Below, in pieces: positions 1 to 6,134 of a stretch of 7,088 nt of DNA. This DNA comes from Hyphomicrobiales bacterium. Lineage in GTDB: Bacteria; Pseudomonadota; Alphaproteobacteria; Micropepsales; Micropepsaceae. The stretch spans positions 1 to 7,088 of the forward strand of contig JAFIHO010000303.1 in assembly GCA_017849395.1 (NCBI GenBank), in the 5' to 3' direction. The notes under the pieces were generated by a model. The model searched no databases and had not been told where the DNA came from. It saw nothing but the letters and a program-made list of their open reading frames with translations. The number at the start of each line of letters is the position of its first letter. The stretch's first letter is position 1. The position numbers and the translations under genes were made by a program.

Positions 1-367
1 ACGGGAAATGATTGGGCGTGATCTTCACCACCTCCCCCGCGATCCAGCCCAGGCCCGCATGACGGCCAAACTCCACGCCAACCGTCGCCAGCAACTGCAT
101 TCCGACACAGATGCCAAGGAACGGCGCGCCCTCTTTCAGTACCTTCTCGCGCAGCGCCTCGACCATGCCGGGCACCGCGGACAGGCCCTTCATGCAATCG
201 GCAAAGGCCCCTACCCCCGGCAGCACGATCCGCTCGGCATCCCGCACGGCATCAGGATCGGCGGTGGTGACAATCTGATGCTTGGTCCCTTCCGCCGCGC
301 GCGCCAACGCCTTCGCCGCCGAGGCGAGATTGCCGGAGCCATAATCGATCAGGGCAACATTGGGCAT
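1..367 (-). CDS. hisH: Imidazole glycerol phosphate synthase, glutaminase subunit HisH (N-terminal part, cut by window edge)
   Basis: HisH is the class I glutamine amidotransferase subunit of IGP synthase. It hydrolyses glutamine and passes ammonia to HisF, which makes imidazole glycerol phosphate and AICAR in cytoplasmic histidine synthesis. The reverse strand reads 122 codons from ATG at 367: it opens MPNVALIDYGSGNL, has LPGVGAFADCM at residues 49-59, and the nucleophile elbow GICVGMQ at 85-91 with catalytic Cys87. About 80-90 C-terminal residues, including the catalytic His-Glu pair, lie off the left edge. The ATG at 367 fits the family start exactly, since VALIDYG follows within three residues. 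No Shine-Dalgarno is visible before it, but a promoter-like sequence sits just upstream (see 375-403). Other his genes probably continue to the left, but this is not visible. Identification is firm. Confidence 0.96.
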   Translation of the reverse strand, partial: MPNVALIDYGSGNLASAAKALARAAEGTKHQIVTTADPDAVRDAERIVLPGVGAFADCMKGLSAVPGMVEALREKVLKEGAPFLGICVGMQLLATVGVEFGRHAGLGWIAGEVVKITPNHFP

Positions 368-374
368 GGGCTGC

Positions 375-403
375 CGTATAGCGGGTCAAGTCAGGTTTGT
401 CGA
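375..403 (-). promoter_or_regulatory. Candidate sigma-70-type promoter for hisH
   Basis: On the reverse strand a -35-like TCGACA (398-403; five of six match TTGACA) is followed by 17 bases and then a -10-like TATACG (375-380; four of six match TATAAT). Only seven bases separate the -10 hexamer from the hisH ATG, so transcription would start at or next to the start codon and give a leaderless message. That agrees with the absence of a ribosome binding site. This is a hand-matched motif; chance matches of this quality are not rare. Confidence 0.35.
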
Positions 404-444
404 AATGGGAAGAAGCAGGGCTGGGCGGCGTCCGGTGCAGGCAG

Positions 445-990
445 TCAAGAGCGGTGATGATTGCGGCCTTGCATATCCCGCCGTCTACGCCGAAATGCCA
501 ATGCCACGAAACCCGCGCTTATAACGCCAGCTATTGGCGCCCCCCAATTTGCTCCGCGCCTGTCGGTAAGCCAATGCGCCTTAACATCGGAATAGCGGGC
601 AATCATTTTGCCGTTTACCTCAATTTGCCACGCAAAAAGTCTGTCGTTGCGATCATTTGGGTCGCTCCAAACCGAAGCTTCGCAACCATTGCACAAGGCG
701 TTCTCTACTTCGATGTAGTCGCCTTGGGTACCGGTAAATTTAAAAACTACCGGTGAGTTGGCCAATCGAAAGATGGCATAGTGGCCGCTTCGACCAGCTT
801 TAGCATAACCTGCGTAGGCAACACGGCCAGAGGTAAGGAGGAGGCTGTCCTTGTCCGGTAGACCATATGCAGGACCTCGATAAACCACGAACGACATGCT
901 GGCGCAGACAATGGCAGCACCCACGGCGATCACTATAATATCCCAAAAGGTCAAGCGGCGAGGCATCCACCAAGCGCGCTGAGCTTTCAA
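445..990 (-). CDS. Unrecognised two-helix membrane protein with a central CxxC
   Basis: A 181-residue protein I do not recognise. Visible features: a hydrophobic helix at about residues 16-37 preceded by MPRR; a soluble middle of roughly 110 residues with CNGC at 100-103 and many short beta-prone stretches; a second helix at about 149-166 followed by RRRRR. The positive charges at both ends predict cytoplasmic termini and a middle domain outside the inner membrane, where the two cysteines could form a disulfide. The start is taken as TTG at 990, because GGCGAGG lies six bases upstream; an in-frame ATG at 966 (Met9) is the alternative, with a poorer binding site. It begins 12 bases after the lepA stop on the same strand, so it may be co-transcribed with lepA. 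GC by hand count over 601-780 is about 46%, against about 75% in a sampled 60-base stretch of pheT, suggesting later acquisition. Function unknown. Confidence 0.7.
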   Translation of the reverse strand: MKAQRAWWMPRRLTFWDIIVIAVGAAIVCASMSFVVYRGPAYGLPDKDSLLLTSGRVAYAGYAKAGRSGHYAIFRLANSPVVFKFTGTQGDYIEVENALCNGCEASVWSDPNDRNDRLFAWQIEVNGKMIARYSDVKAHWLTDRRGANWGAPIAGVISAGFVALAFRRRRRDMQGRNHHRS

Positions 991-1002
991 GACAAACCTC
1001 GC

Positions 1003-1917
1003 CTAGTTATCATCCATCTTCAGCGCGGCAATGAACGCTTCCTGCGGGATGTCCACCTTGCCGAACTGGCGCATCTTCTTCTTGCCCTCTTTCTGCTTGT
1101 CGAGGAGCTTGCGCTTGCGGCTGATGTCGCCGCCATAGCATTTCGCCGTCACGTCCTTGCGCAGCGCGCTTAACGTCTCGCGCGCGATCACCTTGCCGCC
1201 GATGGCGGCCTGGATCGGAATCTTGAACATGTGGCGCCGGATCAAATCCTTCAGCTTCTCGCACCTCCCCCGGCCGCGGCCTTCGGCGCGCTGGCGGTTG
1301 ACGATCATGGCCAGCGCATCGACCGGCTCGTCATTGACCAGGATCGACATCTTCACCAGGTCGCCTTCTTCATATTTCTCGATGTGATAGTCGCAGCTGG
1401 CATAACCGCGCGACACGCTTTTCAGCCGGTCATAGAAGTCGAACACCACTTCGTTCAGCGGCAGCATATAGACCACCATGGCGCGCGATCCGGCATAGGT
1501 CAGTTCGACCTGACGCCCGCGCCGGTCCTCGCACAGTTTCAGGACCGAACCCAGATAATCGTCCGGGACCAGGATGGTCGCCTTGATCCAGGGTTCCTCG
1601 ATGTGATCGATATAGGTCACATCGGGCATGTCGGCGGGATTGTGCAGCTCCTTCATGGAGCCGTCATTCATGTAGATGTGATAGATCACGCTCGGCGCGG
1701 TGGTGATGAGATCGAAATTGAATTCCCGCTCCAGCCGCTCGCCCACGATTTCCAGATGCAATAGTCCCAGGAATCCGCAGCGGAAGCCGAAACCCAGCGC
1801 GGCGCTGGATTCGGTCTCATAGGTAAAGCTGGCATCGTTCAGATGCAGCTTGCCCAGCGCATCGCGCAAATCCTCGAACTGCGCCGCGTCCACCGGGAAC
1901 AGCCCGCAGAACACCAC
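1003..1917 (-). CDS. lepA: LepA C-terminal segment: domains III, V and CTD
   Basis: This 304-residue segment continues the same frame after the UAG. It opens with VVFCGLFPVDAAQF (first Val as initiator GTG) and contains the LepA signature GFGFRCGFLGLLH (42-54), DFYDRLKSVSRGYAS (160-174), the CTD stretch IQAAIGGKVIARET (235-248), and CYGGDISRKRKLL (260-272). GTG at 1917, one codon past the stop, is the first possible start; the next codon is also GTG. AGAAGG at 1926-1931 lies eight bases before it, so ribosomes ending at the UAG could in principle restart. Odd residues are Cys175 (1393-1395), Arg218 (1264-1266) and Arg227 in LIRRHMF (1237-1239), where LepA normally has LIPR. Whether this segment is translated is unknown. 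Confidence 0.65.
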   Translation of the reverse strand: MVFCGLFPVDAAQFEDLRDALGKLHLNDASFTYETESSAALGFGFRCGFLGLLHLEIVGERLEREFNFDLITTAPSVIYHIYMNDGSMKELHNPADMPDVTYIDHIEEPWIKATILVPDDYLGSVLKLCEDRRGRQVELTYAGSRAMVVYMLPLNEVVFDFYDRLKSVSRGYASCDYHIEKYEEGDLVKMSILVNDEPVDALAMIVNRQRAEGRGRGRCEKLKDLIRRHMFKIPIQAAIGGKVIARETLSALRKDVTAKCYGGDISRKRKLLDKQKEGKKKMRQFGKVDIPQEAFIAALKMDDN

Positions 1918-1920
1918 CTG

Positions 1921-1923
1921 CTA
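1921..1923 (-). other. In-frame UAG inside lepA
   Basis: The reverse strand reads AAG AAG GCA TAG CAG GTG GTG. Aligned without gaps, E. coli LepA has KKVKPQVYAGLFP, so the stop replaces Lys (Gln in many alphaproteobacteria) and the following Gln replaces a conserved Pro. At least two adjacent codons therefore differ from expectation, more than one point change. The base after the stop is C, but the CARYYA leaky-stop context is not met. Confidence 0.9.
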
Positions 1924-2805
1924 TGCCTTCTTGAAGCCGGGCAGGGGCGTGGTGGTGCCCTTGCGTTCGTCGGTGATGGTGTCGCCCACCTGCGTGTCGG
2001 CCACCTGCTTGATCTGGGCGGTGATATAACCGACCTCGCCCGGCCCCAGCTTTTCCACCGCCAGCTTCTTGGGCTTGAACACGCCGATTTGTTCCACCTG
2101 ATAGACGGCGTCGGTCGCCATCATGCGGATCTTCTGGCCCTTCTTCAGTTCGCCATCGATGATGCGCACCAGCACCACCACGCCCAGATAGGCGTCGTAA
2201 TAGGAATCGATCAGCAGCGCCTTCAGCGGCGCATCCGGTTCGCCCTTGGGCGGGGGCAGGCGGGTCACGACCGCTTCCAGCACATCTTCGATGCCGATGC
2301 CGGTCTTGGCCGAAATCAGCACCGCATCGCTGGCGTCCAGTCCGATCACATCCTCGATCTGCTGGCGCACCCGGTCCGGCTCTGCGGCGGGCAGGTCGAT
2401 CTTGTTGAGGACGGGCACGATCTCCAGCCCGGCATCGATGGCCTGATAGACATTGGCCAATGTCTGCGCCTCGACGCCCTGGCTGGCGTCGACCACCAGC
2501 AGCGCGCCTTCGCAGGCGGCCAGGCAGCGGCTGACTTCATAGCCGAAGTCCACATGGCCCGGCGTGTCCATCAGGTTCAGGATATAGGTCTCGCCATCCT
2601 TTGCCTTGTATTCCAGCCGCACGGTCTGGGCCTTGATGGTGATGCCGCGTTCCCGCTCGATATCCATCGAATCCAGGATCTGGTTGGTCATCTCCCGCGC
2701 GGCCACCGTGCCGGTGACCTGGATCAGCCGGTCGGCCAGGGTGGAGTTGCCATGGTCGATATGGGCGACGATGGAGAAATTGCGGATTTTGGAAAGATCG
2801 GGCAT
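1921..2805 (-). CDS. lepA: LepA N-terminal segment: GTPase domain and domain II
   Basis: This 294-residue segment carries the GTPase domain (about 1-190) and the beta-barrel domain II (about 190-285). Visible motifs: altered G1 AHIDHGNST (14-22, Asn20 for Lys), RERGITI (51-57), DTPGHVDF (80-87) with His84, NKID (134-137) and SAKTG (165-169). All nucleotide-binding motifs except G1 are intact. A protein ending here would lack domains III and V and the LepA-specific C-terminal domain, so it could not act as normal EF4. Without the P-loop lysine, GTP binding or hydrolysis should be badly impaired; this is inferred from P-loop GTPases in general. The start at 2805 is supported by AAGGA at 2810-2814. 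It ends PGFKKA at the domain II/III linker. Confidence 0.75.
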   Translation of the reverse strand: MPDLSKIRNFSIVAHIDHGNSTLADRLIQVTGTVAAREMTNQILDSMDIERERGITIKAQTVRLEYKAKDGETYILNLMDTPGHVDFGYEVSRCLAACEGALLVVDASQGVEAQTLANVYQAIDAGLEIVPVLNKIDLPAAEPDRVRQQIEDVIGLDASDAVLISAKTGIGIEDVLEAVVTRLPPPKGEPDAPLKALLIDSYYDAYLGVVVLVRIIDGELKKGQKIRMMATDAVYQVEQIGVFKPKKLAVEKLGPGEVGYITAQIKQVADTQVGDTITDERKGTTTPLPGFKKA

Positions 2806-2922
2806 GTCTTCCTTTGGCCTGACGCTCTGCTACCTGAGGCCGGTGCCGGGGGCTTTAGCATCTTGGCAGGTCCGGTCCAACAGGCGTTTTGCCGGGGCGG
2901 GCACCCATGCGAAACTGCCGAA
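2806..2922. promoter_or_regulatory. Divergent intergenic region between lepA and the methyltransferase
   Basis: These 117 bases separate the two divergent starts and must hold the promoter of each gene if each has its own. For lepA, the reverse strand carries TTGGAC (2875-2880), with GCTAAA (2854-2859) or CTAAAG at 15-16 bases spacing: a weak pair. For the methyltransferase, TTGGCA (2863-2868) has no acceptable -10 partner at 16-18 bases, and no clear Shine-Dalgarno precedes its ATG. I see no operator-like inverted repeat. Confidence 0.35.
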
Positions 2923-3726
2923 ATGACAGCAAAAACCGCCGCCAGACCCGAAATCCGCGACCTGTGGCCGGGTCAGTCCGTGCCGCTTCTGAAGGCGCTG
3001 CATATCCTGACCCATAATGGCGGGCTGAACGCCGACAGCCGCCGCAAGCTGAAACAGGTGCAGCACCTGGCGCAGCTGATAAAGCCCGCCATCGACGCCG
3101 CCCTTGCCGAGAAACCGGAACCCGTGCTGGCCGATCTGGGCGCGGGCAAATCCTATCTGGGGTTTATTCTCTACGATCTGTATTTCGCGCCGGCCGGGCG
3201 GGGCCGGGTCGTGGCTGTGGAAACGCGCGCCGACCTGATCAAGACCGCGCAGAAAATCGCGGCGGACAGCGGTTTCAACCGGATGGATTTTGTCGAAGGC
3301 CGCATTGCCGATGCAGACATCGGGCCGGTCGATATCGTCACGGCGCTGCATGCCTGCGATACCGCGACGGACGAGGCGATCCTGTTCGCCCTGCGCCATG
3401 AGGCAAAGCATGTCGCGCTGGTGCCCTGCTGCCAGGCGGAAGTGGCGCGCGAACTGGAAGACGCCAAGGGCGGGCTTTCACAACTATGGCGGCACCCGAT
3501 CCAGCGGCGGGAATTCGGCGCGCACCTGACCAATGTGCTGCGCGCCCTGTTCCTGGAGGCGCATGGCTACAAGGTGCGGGTGACCGAACTGACCGGTCTG
3601 GAACATTCGCTGAAGAACGAATTCATTTTCGCAGAGCGCCACCAGCGCGCCAATTCGCGCGCGCGGGCGGAATTCGAAAAGCTGGCGGCGGAAATCGGGG
3701 CGGCGCCGAAGCTGCTGACCTTCTAG
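2923..3726 (+). CDS. Class I SAM-dependent methyltransferase (Methyltransf_32-like)
   Basis: A 267-residue predicted cytoplasmic methyltransferase. The N-terminal 65 residues are helical (WPGQSVPLLKALHILTHNGG at 15-34). The Rossmann fold follows: motif I LADLGAGKSYLGF at 69-81, the acidic end of strand 2 AVETR at 98-102 (Glu100), VDIVTALHACDTATD at 136-150, and VPCCQ at 167-171. A late NEFIFAE (232-238) and an Arg/Glu-rich helix close it. The DLGAGKSYL, HACD and CC combination resembles the PF13679 family, which is related to TRM13/METTL25-type enzymes. The substrate is not evident; neighbouring lepA and pheST make a tRNA or ribosomal target plausible, but that is inference. ATG 2923 is the only sensible start: upstream codons in frame are antisense to lepA and show no family similarity. 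It is the only plus-strand gene and converges on pheT with a four-base overlap. Confidence 0.85.
   Translation: MTAKTAARPEIRDLWPGQSVPLLKALHILTHNGGLNADSRRKLKQVQHLAQLIKPAIDAALAEKPEPVLADLGAGKSYLGFILYDLYFAPAGRGRVVAVETRADLIKTAQKIAADSGFNRMDFVEGRIADADIGPVDIVTALHACDTATDEAILFALRHEAKHVALVPCCQAEVARELEDAKGGLSQLWRHPIQRREFGAHLTNVLRALFLEAHGYKVRVTELTGLEHSLKNEFIFAERHQRANSRARAEFEKLAAEIGAAPKLLTF
3723..3726. other. Shared CTAG: overlapping stop codons of two convergent genes
   Basis: The palindrome CTAG gives UAG to the methyltransferase on the plus strand (3724-3726) and UAG to pheT on the minus strand (3723-3725). The two coding regions therefore overlap tail to tail by four bases and leave no room for an intergenic terminator. 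Confidence 0.95.
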
Positions 3727-6134
3727 CCGCGTAGTGTCGCGCCCGTCGCCTTGGTGACGCCTGCGACGATCTTCTGCACAATGGCTTCGATCTCGCTTTC
3801 GGTCAGGGTCTTGTCCTTCGGCTGAAGCCGCAGCGATACGGCGATGGACTTCTTGCCGTCCGGCACGCCCTTGCCTTCATAGACATCGAACACGGTGATG
3901 CTGTCGATCAGCAGCCGCTCGGCATTCTTCGCCGCCTTCAAGATATCGGCCGCCGCCACCTTCGCATCCACCACAAAGGCGAAATCGCGCTCGATGGCCT
4001 GATAGGGCGAAGGCTGGAACAGGGGGCGCGCCTTGCCTTTGGACTTGGCGTCGGGAATGGCGTCGATCTGGATTTCAAACGCCGCCGCAGGGCCCTTCAC
4101 GTCGAACGCCGCCAGAACGCGCGGATGCAGTTCGCCGAAGGTGGCGATCACTTTGGGCCCCAGCGCAATCGTGCCGCTGCGGCCGGGATGATACCACCCG
4201 CTTGCACCCTGGGTGACCGGCGCGGTCATCGGCGCGCCGGTTATGGCCTCCAGCGCGGCCAGCATGTCGGCCTTCACGTCGAACGCATCGCTGTCATGGG
4301 TCGATTTCAGCCAGTCGCGGCCCGCGCCGCCTACGCGTAGCCCCACCGCGACATTGCGTTGGGCTTCGGGCATTCCGGAATCGAAGCCGGGGCCGATCTC
4401 GAACAGTTGCAGCCCCGCCTGCCCGCGCGCCTGGTTGCGCGAAGCCGCTGCCAACAGGCCGGGCAGGGGCGAGGGCCGCAGCGCATCCAGGTCGGACGCA
4501 ATCGGATTGCTCAACTGCCGCGCGTCATCGCCGCCGCCGAACAGTGCGGCCTGATCACGGGAGATGAACGAGAAATGCACTGCCTCGTTAAAGCCGCGCG
4601 CAGCGATGGCGCGGCGGGCGGCGCGGATACGACGCTGGCTTTTGGTCAGAACGGGCTTCGCCACCGCCGAAGGGCGCGCCATTGCAGCAGAGGCGACGTT
4701 GTTCAGGCCGTAAATGCGGACCACTTCTTCCACTAGATCGGCGGGGCCATCCACGTCATGCCGCCAGCTTGGCGGCGTCACCTGCAGCACGCCGTGATCC
4801 TCGACCACGAAACCCAGCGCCTCCAGGATGCGGATGATCTCGGGCTTGGGGATATTGATGCCCCCCAGTTGCTCGACCGCGATGGGATCGAAGCCGATGG
4901 GCTTGTGCGGCGGCGGCAGCGCGCCCGCGATCACCACATCGGAGGCCTCGCCGCCGCACCATTCCAGGATCAGCTTGGTCGCCAGTTCCAGGCCGGGCAG
5001 CACGAATTGCGGATCGACGCCGCGCTCGAAACGATAGCGCGCATCGGAAATGATGCCCTGCTTGCGGCCCGCCCGCGCGATGCGGATGGGATCGAAATAG
5101 GCGGACTCGATGAACACATTGACGGTCTCGTCCGAACAGCCCGTATCCTCGCCGCCCATGACGCCTGCGATGCCGCGCGCGAAACTGTCATCGGCGATGA
5201 CGATGGTCTCGCTGTCCAGCACATAGGTCTTGCCGTCCAGCGCCAGCACCTGTTCGTGATCATTCGCCATGCGCGCATGCAGGCTGCCCGACAGGCGGTC
5301 AGCATCGAACACATGCAGCGGACGGCCACGATCCTGTGAGATCAGGTTGGTCACATCCACCAGCGCGGAGATGGATTTCATCCCCACCGCCTTGAAACGG
5401 TCGCGCACCCATTGTGGTGCCGGGCCATTCTTCACACCGCGGATCAGGCGGCCCGCGAAGATGGGGCAGGCGTCCTTGTTCTCAGGTGCAAAGTCGAGCG
5501 TGATCTTTTTTGGCGAAGGGAATTTGCCCGCCACCGGCACGACCTTCTCGGTCTTCAAGGTGCCCAGCCCCGCCGCCGCCAGATCGCGCGCCACGCCCCA
5601 CACGCTTGCCGCGTCGCCGCGATTGGGGGTGATGGACACATCGATCACCGGATCGTTGGCCAGCAGGCTGGATGCGACCAGCGCGGGAATGGCGGGTGCG
5701 CCGACCTGCGCATTGGGCTTCAGTTCGATGATGCCGTCATGGTCTTCGCCCAGCAGCAATTCGCGCGCCGAACACATCATGCCGCGCGATTCCACGCCCC
5801 GGATGGTGCCGATCTTCAAGGCCTCGCCGGTGGCGGGGATCACCGTGCCGGGCCGCGCCAGCACCACCTTGATGCCCGCCCGCGCATTGGGCGCGCCGCA
5901 GACGATTTGCAGCGGTGCCGCGTCGCCCGCATTGACCATGCAAAGCCGCAGCCGGTCGGCTTGCGGATGCTTTTCCGCCGTCACGATCTCCGCGACAATG
6001 AAGTCCTTCAGCGCCGCGCCGGGATCGGAAATGCTTTCGACCTCAAGCCCGATGGAATTGAGCTTCGCCGCGATGCTGGCGACATCGGCATCGGTATCGA
6101 GATGTTCTTTCAGCCAGGACAGGGTGAACTTCAT
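3723..6134 (-). CDS. pheT: Phenylalanine-tRNA ligase beta subunit
   Basis: PheT forms the (alpha-beta)2 phenylalanyl-tRNA synthetase with PheS; the beta chain binds tRNA and edits mischarged Tyr-tRNA. At 803 residues it has the usual bacterial length. Visible blocks in order: MKFTLSWLKEHLDTD start; tRNA-binding OB domain about 39-150 with HPQADRLRLC (56-65) and CGAPNARAG (79-87); TPNRGDA (169-175); B3/B4 editing domain about 215-385 with GRPLHVFDAD (270-279), MGGE (326-329) and DARYRFERGVDP (364-375); B5 about 405-480 with PSWRHD (455-460) and DLVEEVVRIYG (466-476); inactive synthetase-like core with FGELHPRVL (666-674); anticodon-binding FDX-ACB domain about 708-803 with ERDFAFVVD (715-723) and YEGKGVPDGKKS (752-763). 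The start overlaps the pheS stop as ATGA, with GGTGGG about eight bases upstream. No broken motif seen. Confidence 0.98.
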   Translation of the reverse strand: MKFTLSWLKEHLDTDADVASIAAKLNSIGLEVESISDPGAALKDFIVAEIVTAEKHPQADRLRLCMVNAGDAAPLQIVCGAPNARAGIKVVLARPGTVIPATGEALKIGTIRGVESRGMMCSARELLLGEDHDGIIELKPNAQVGAPAIPALVASSLLANDPVIDVSITPNRGDAASVWGVARDLAAAGLGTLKTEKVVPVAGKFPSPKKITLDFAPENKDACPIFAGRLIRGVKNGPAPQWVRDRFKAVGMKSISALVDVTNLISQDRGRPLHVFDADRLSGSLHARMANDHEQVLALDGKTYVLDSETIVIADDSFARGIAGVMGGEDTGCSDETVNVFIESAYFDPIRIARAGRKQGIISDARYRFERGVDPQFVLPGLELATKLILEWCGGEASDVVIAGALPPPHKPIGFDPIAVEQLGGINIPKPEIIRILEALGFVVEDHGVLQVTPPSWRHDVDGPADLVEEVVRIYGLNNVASAAMARPSAVAKPVLTKSQRRIRAARRAIAARGFNEAVHFSFISRDQAALFGGGDDARQLSNPIASDLDALRPSPLPGLLAAASRNQARGQAGLQLFEIGPGFDSGMPEAQRNVAVGLRVGGAGRDWLKSTHDSDAFDVKADMLAALEAITGAPMTAPVTQGASGWYHPGRSGTIALGPKVIATFGELHPRVLAAFDVKGPAAAFEIQIDAIPDAKSKGKARPLFQPSPYQAIERDFAFVVDAKVAAADILKAAKNAERLLIDSITVFDVYEGKGVPDGKKSIAVSLRLQPKDKTLTESEIEAIVQKIVAGVTKATGATLRG

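Larger units (their letters stand above)
1003..2805 (-). pseudogene. lepA: lepA (elongation factor 4) interrupted by an in-frame UAG
   Basis: LepA/EF4 is a ribosome-associated translational GTPase involved in ribosome assembly and elongation; many bacteria survive its loss. The region holds 600 codons plus the final stop, matching the family length (E. coli 599), in one frame without indels. Codon 295 (1921-1923) is UAG, giving a 294-residue N-terminal and a 304-305-residue C-terminal open segment. A good binding site, AAGGA, lies four bases before the ATG at 2805. Besides the stop, the P-loop lysine is Asn20, and the residue after the stop is Gln where LepA normally has Pro. In full-length numbering, Cys471, Arg514 and Arg523 replace residues that are hydrophobic or Pro in relatives. 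The gene may be decaying, split, or misread. UAG reassignment is unlikely because this gene, pheT and the methyltransferase all end in UAG. Confidence 0.8.

Noticed and set aside
729..755. Two close copies of TACCGGT around an AT-rich spacer
   Set aside because: They lie within the coding region of the membrane protein and are short enough to arise by chance.
1921..1923. UAG decoded as an amino acid (genetic code change or pyrrolysine)
   Set aside because: UAG ends lepA, pheT and the methyltransferase at the normal family C-termini, and no other in-frame UAG was seen in conserved sequence.
1915..1923. Programmed stop-codon readthrough by a CARYYA context
   Set aside because: The codons after the UAG are CAG GTG. 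CAR is met but YYA is not, and no obvious downstream hairpin was found by eye.
1843..2922. A 360-codon open extension upstream of the methyltransferase ATG, antisense to lepA
   Set aside because: Its translation is rich in His, Asp, Gln and Gly, with no recognisable domain, as expected from the reverse complement of a GC-rich gene. Methyltransferase similarity begins only after Met at 2923.
3747..3762. Small hairpin (CGTCGC, loop CTTG, GTGACG) about 20 bases after the methyltransferase stop
   Set aside because: The stem is only six pairs with one G-T wobble, it has no following T-run, and it lies inside pheT coding sequence. It is too weak to call a terminator.
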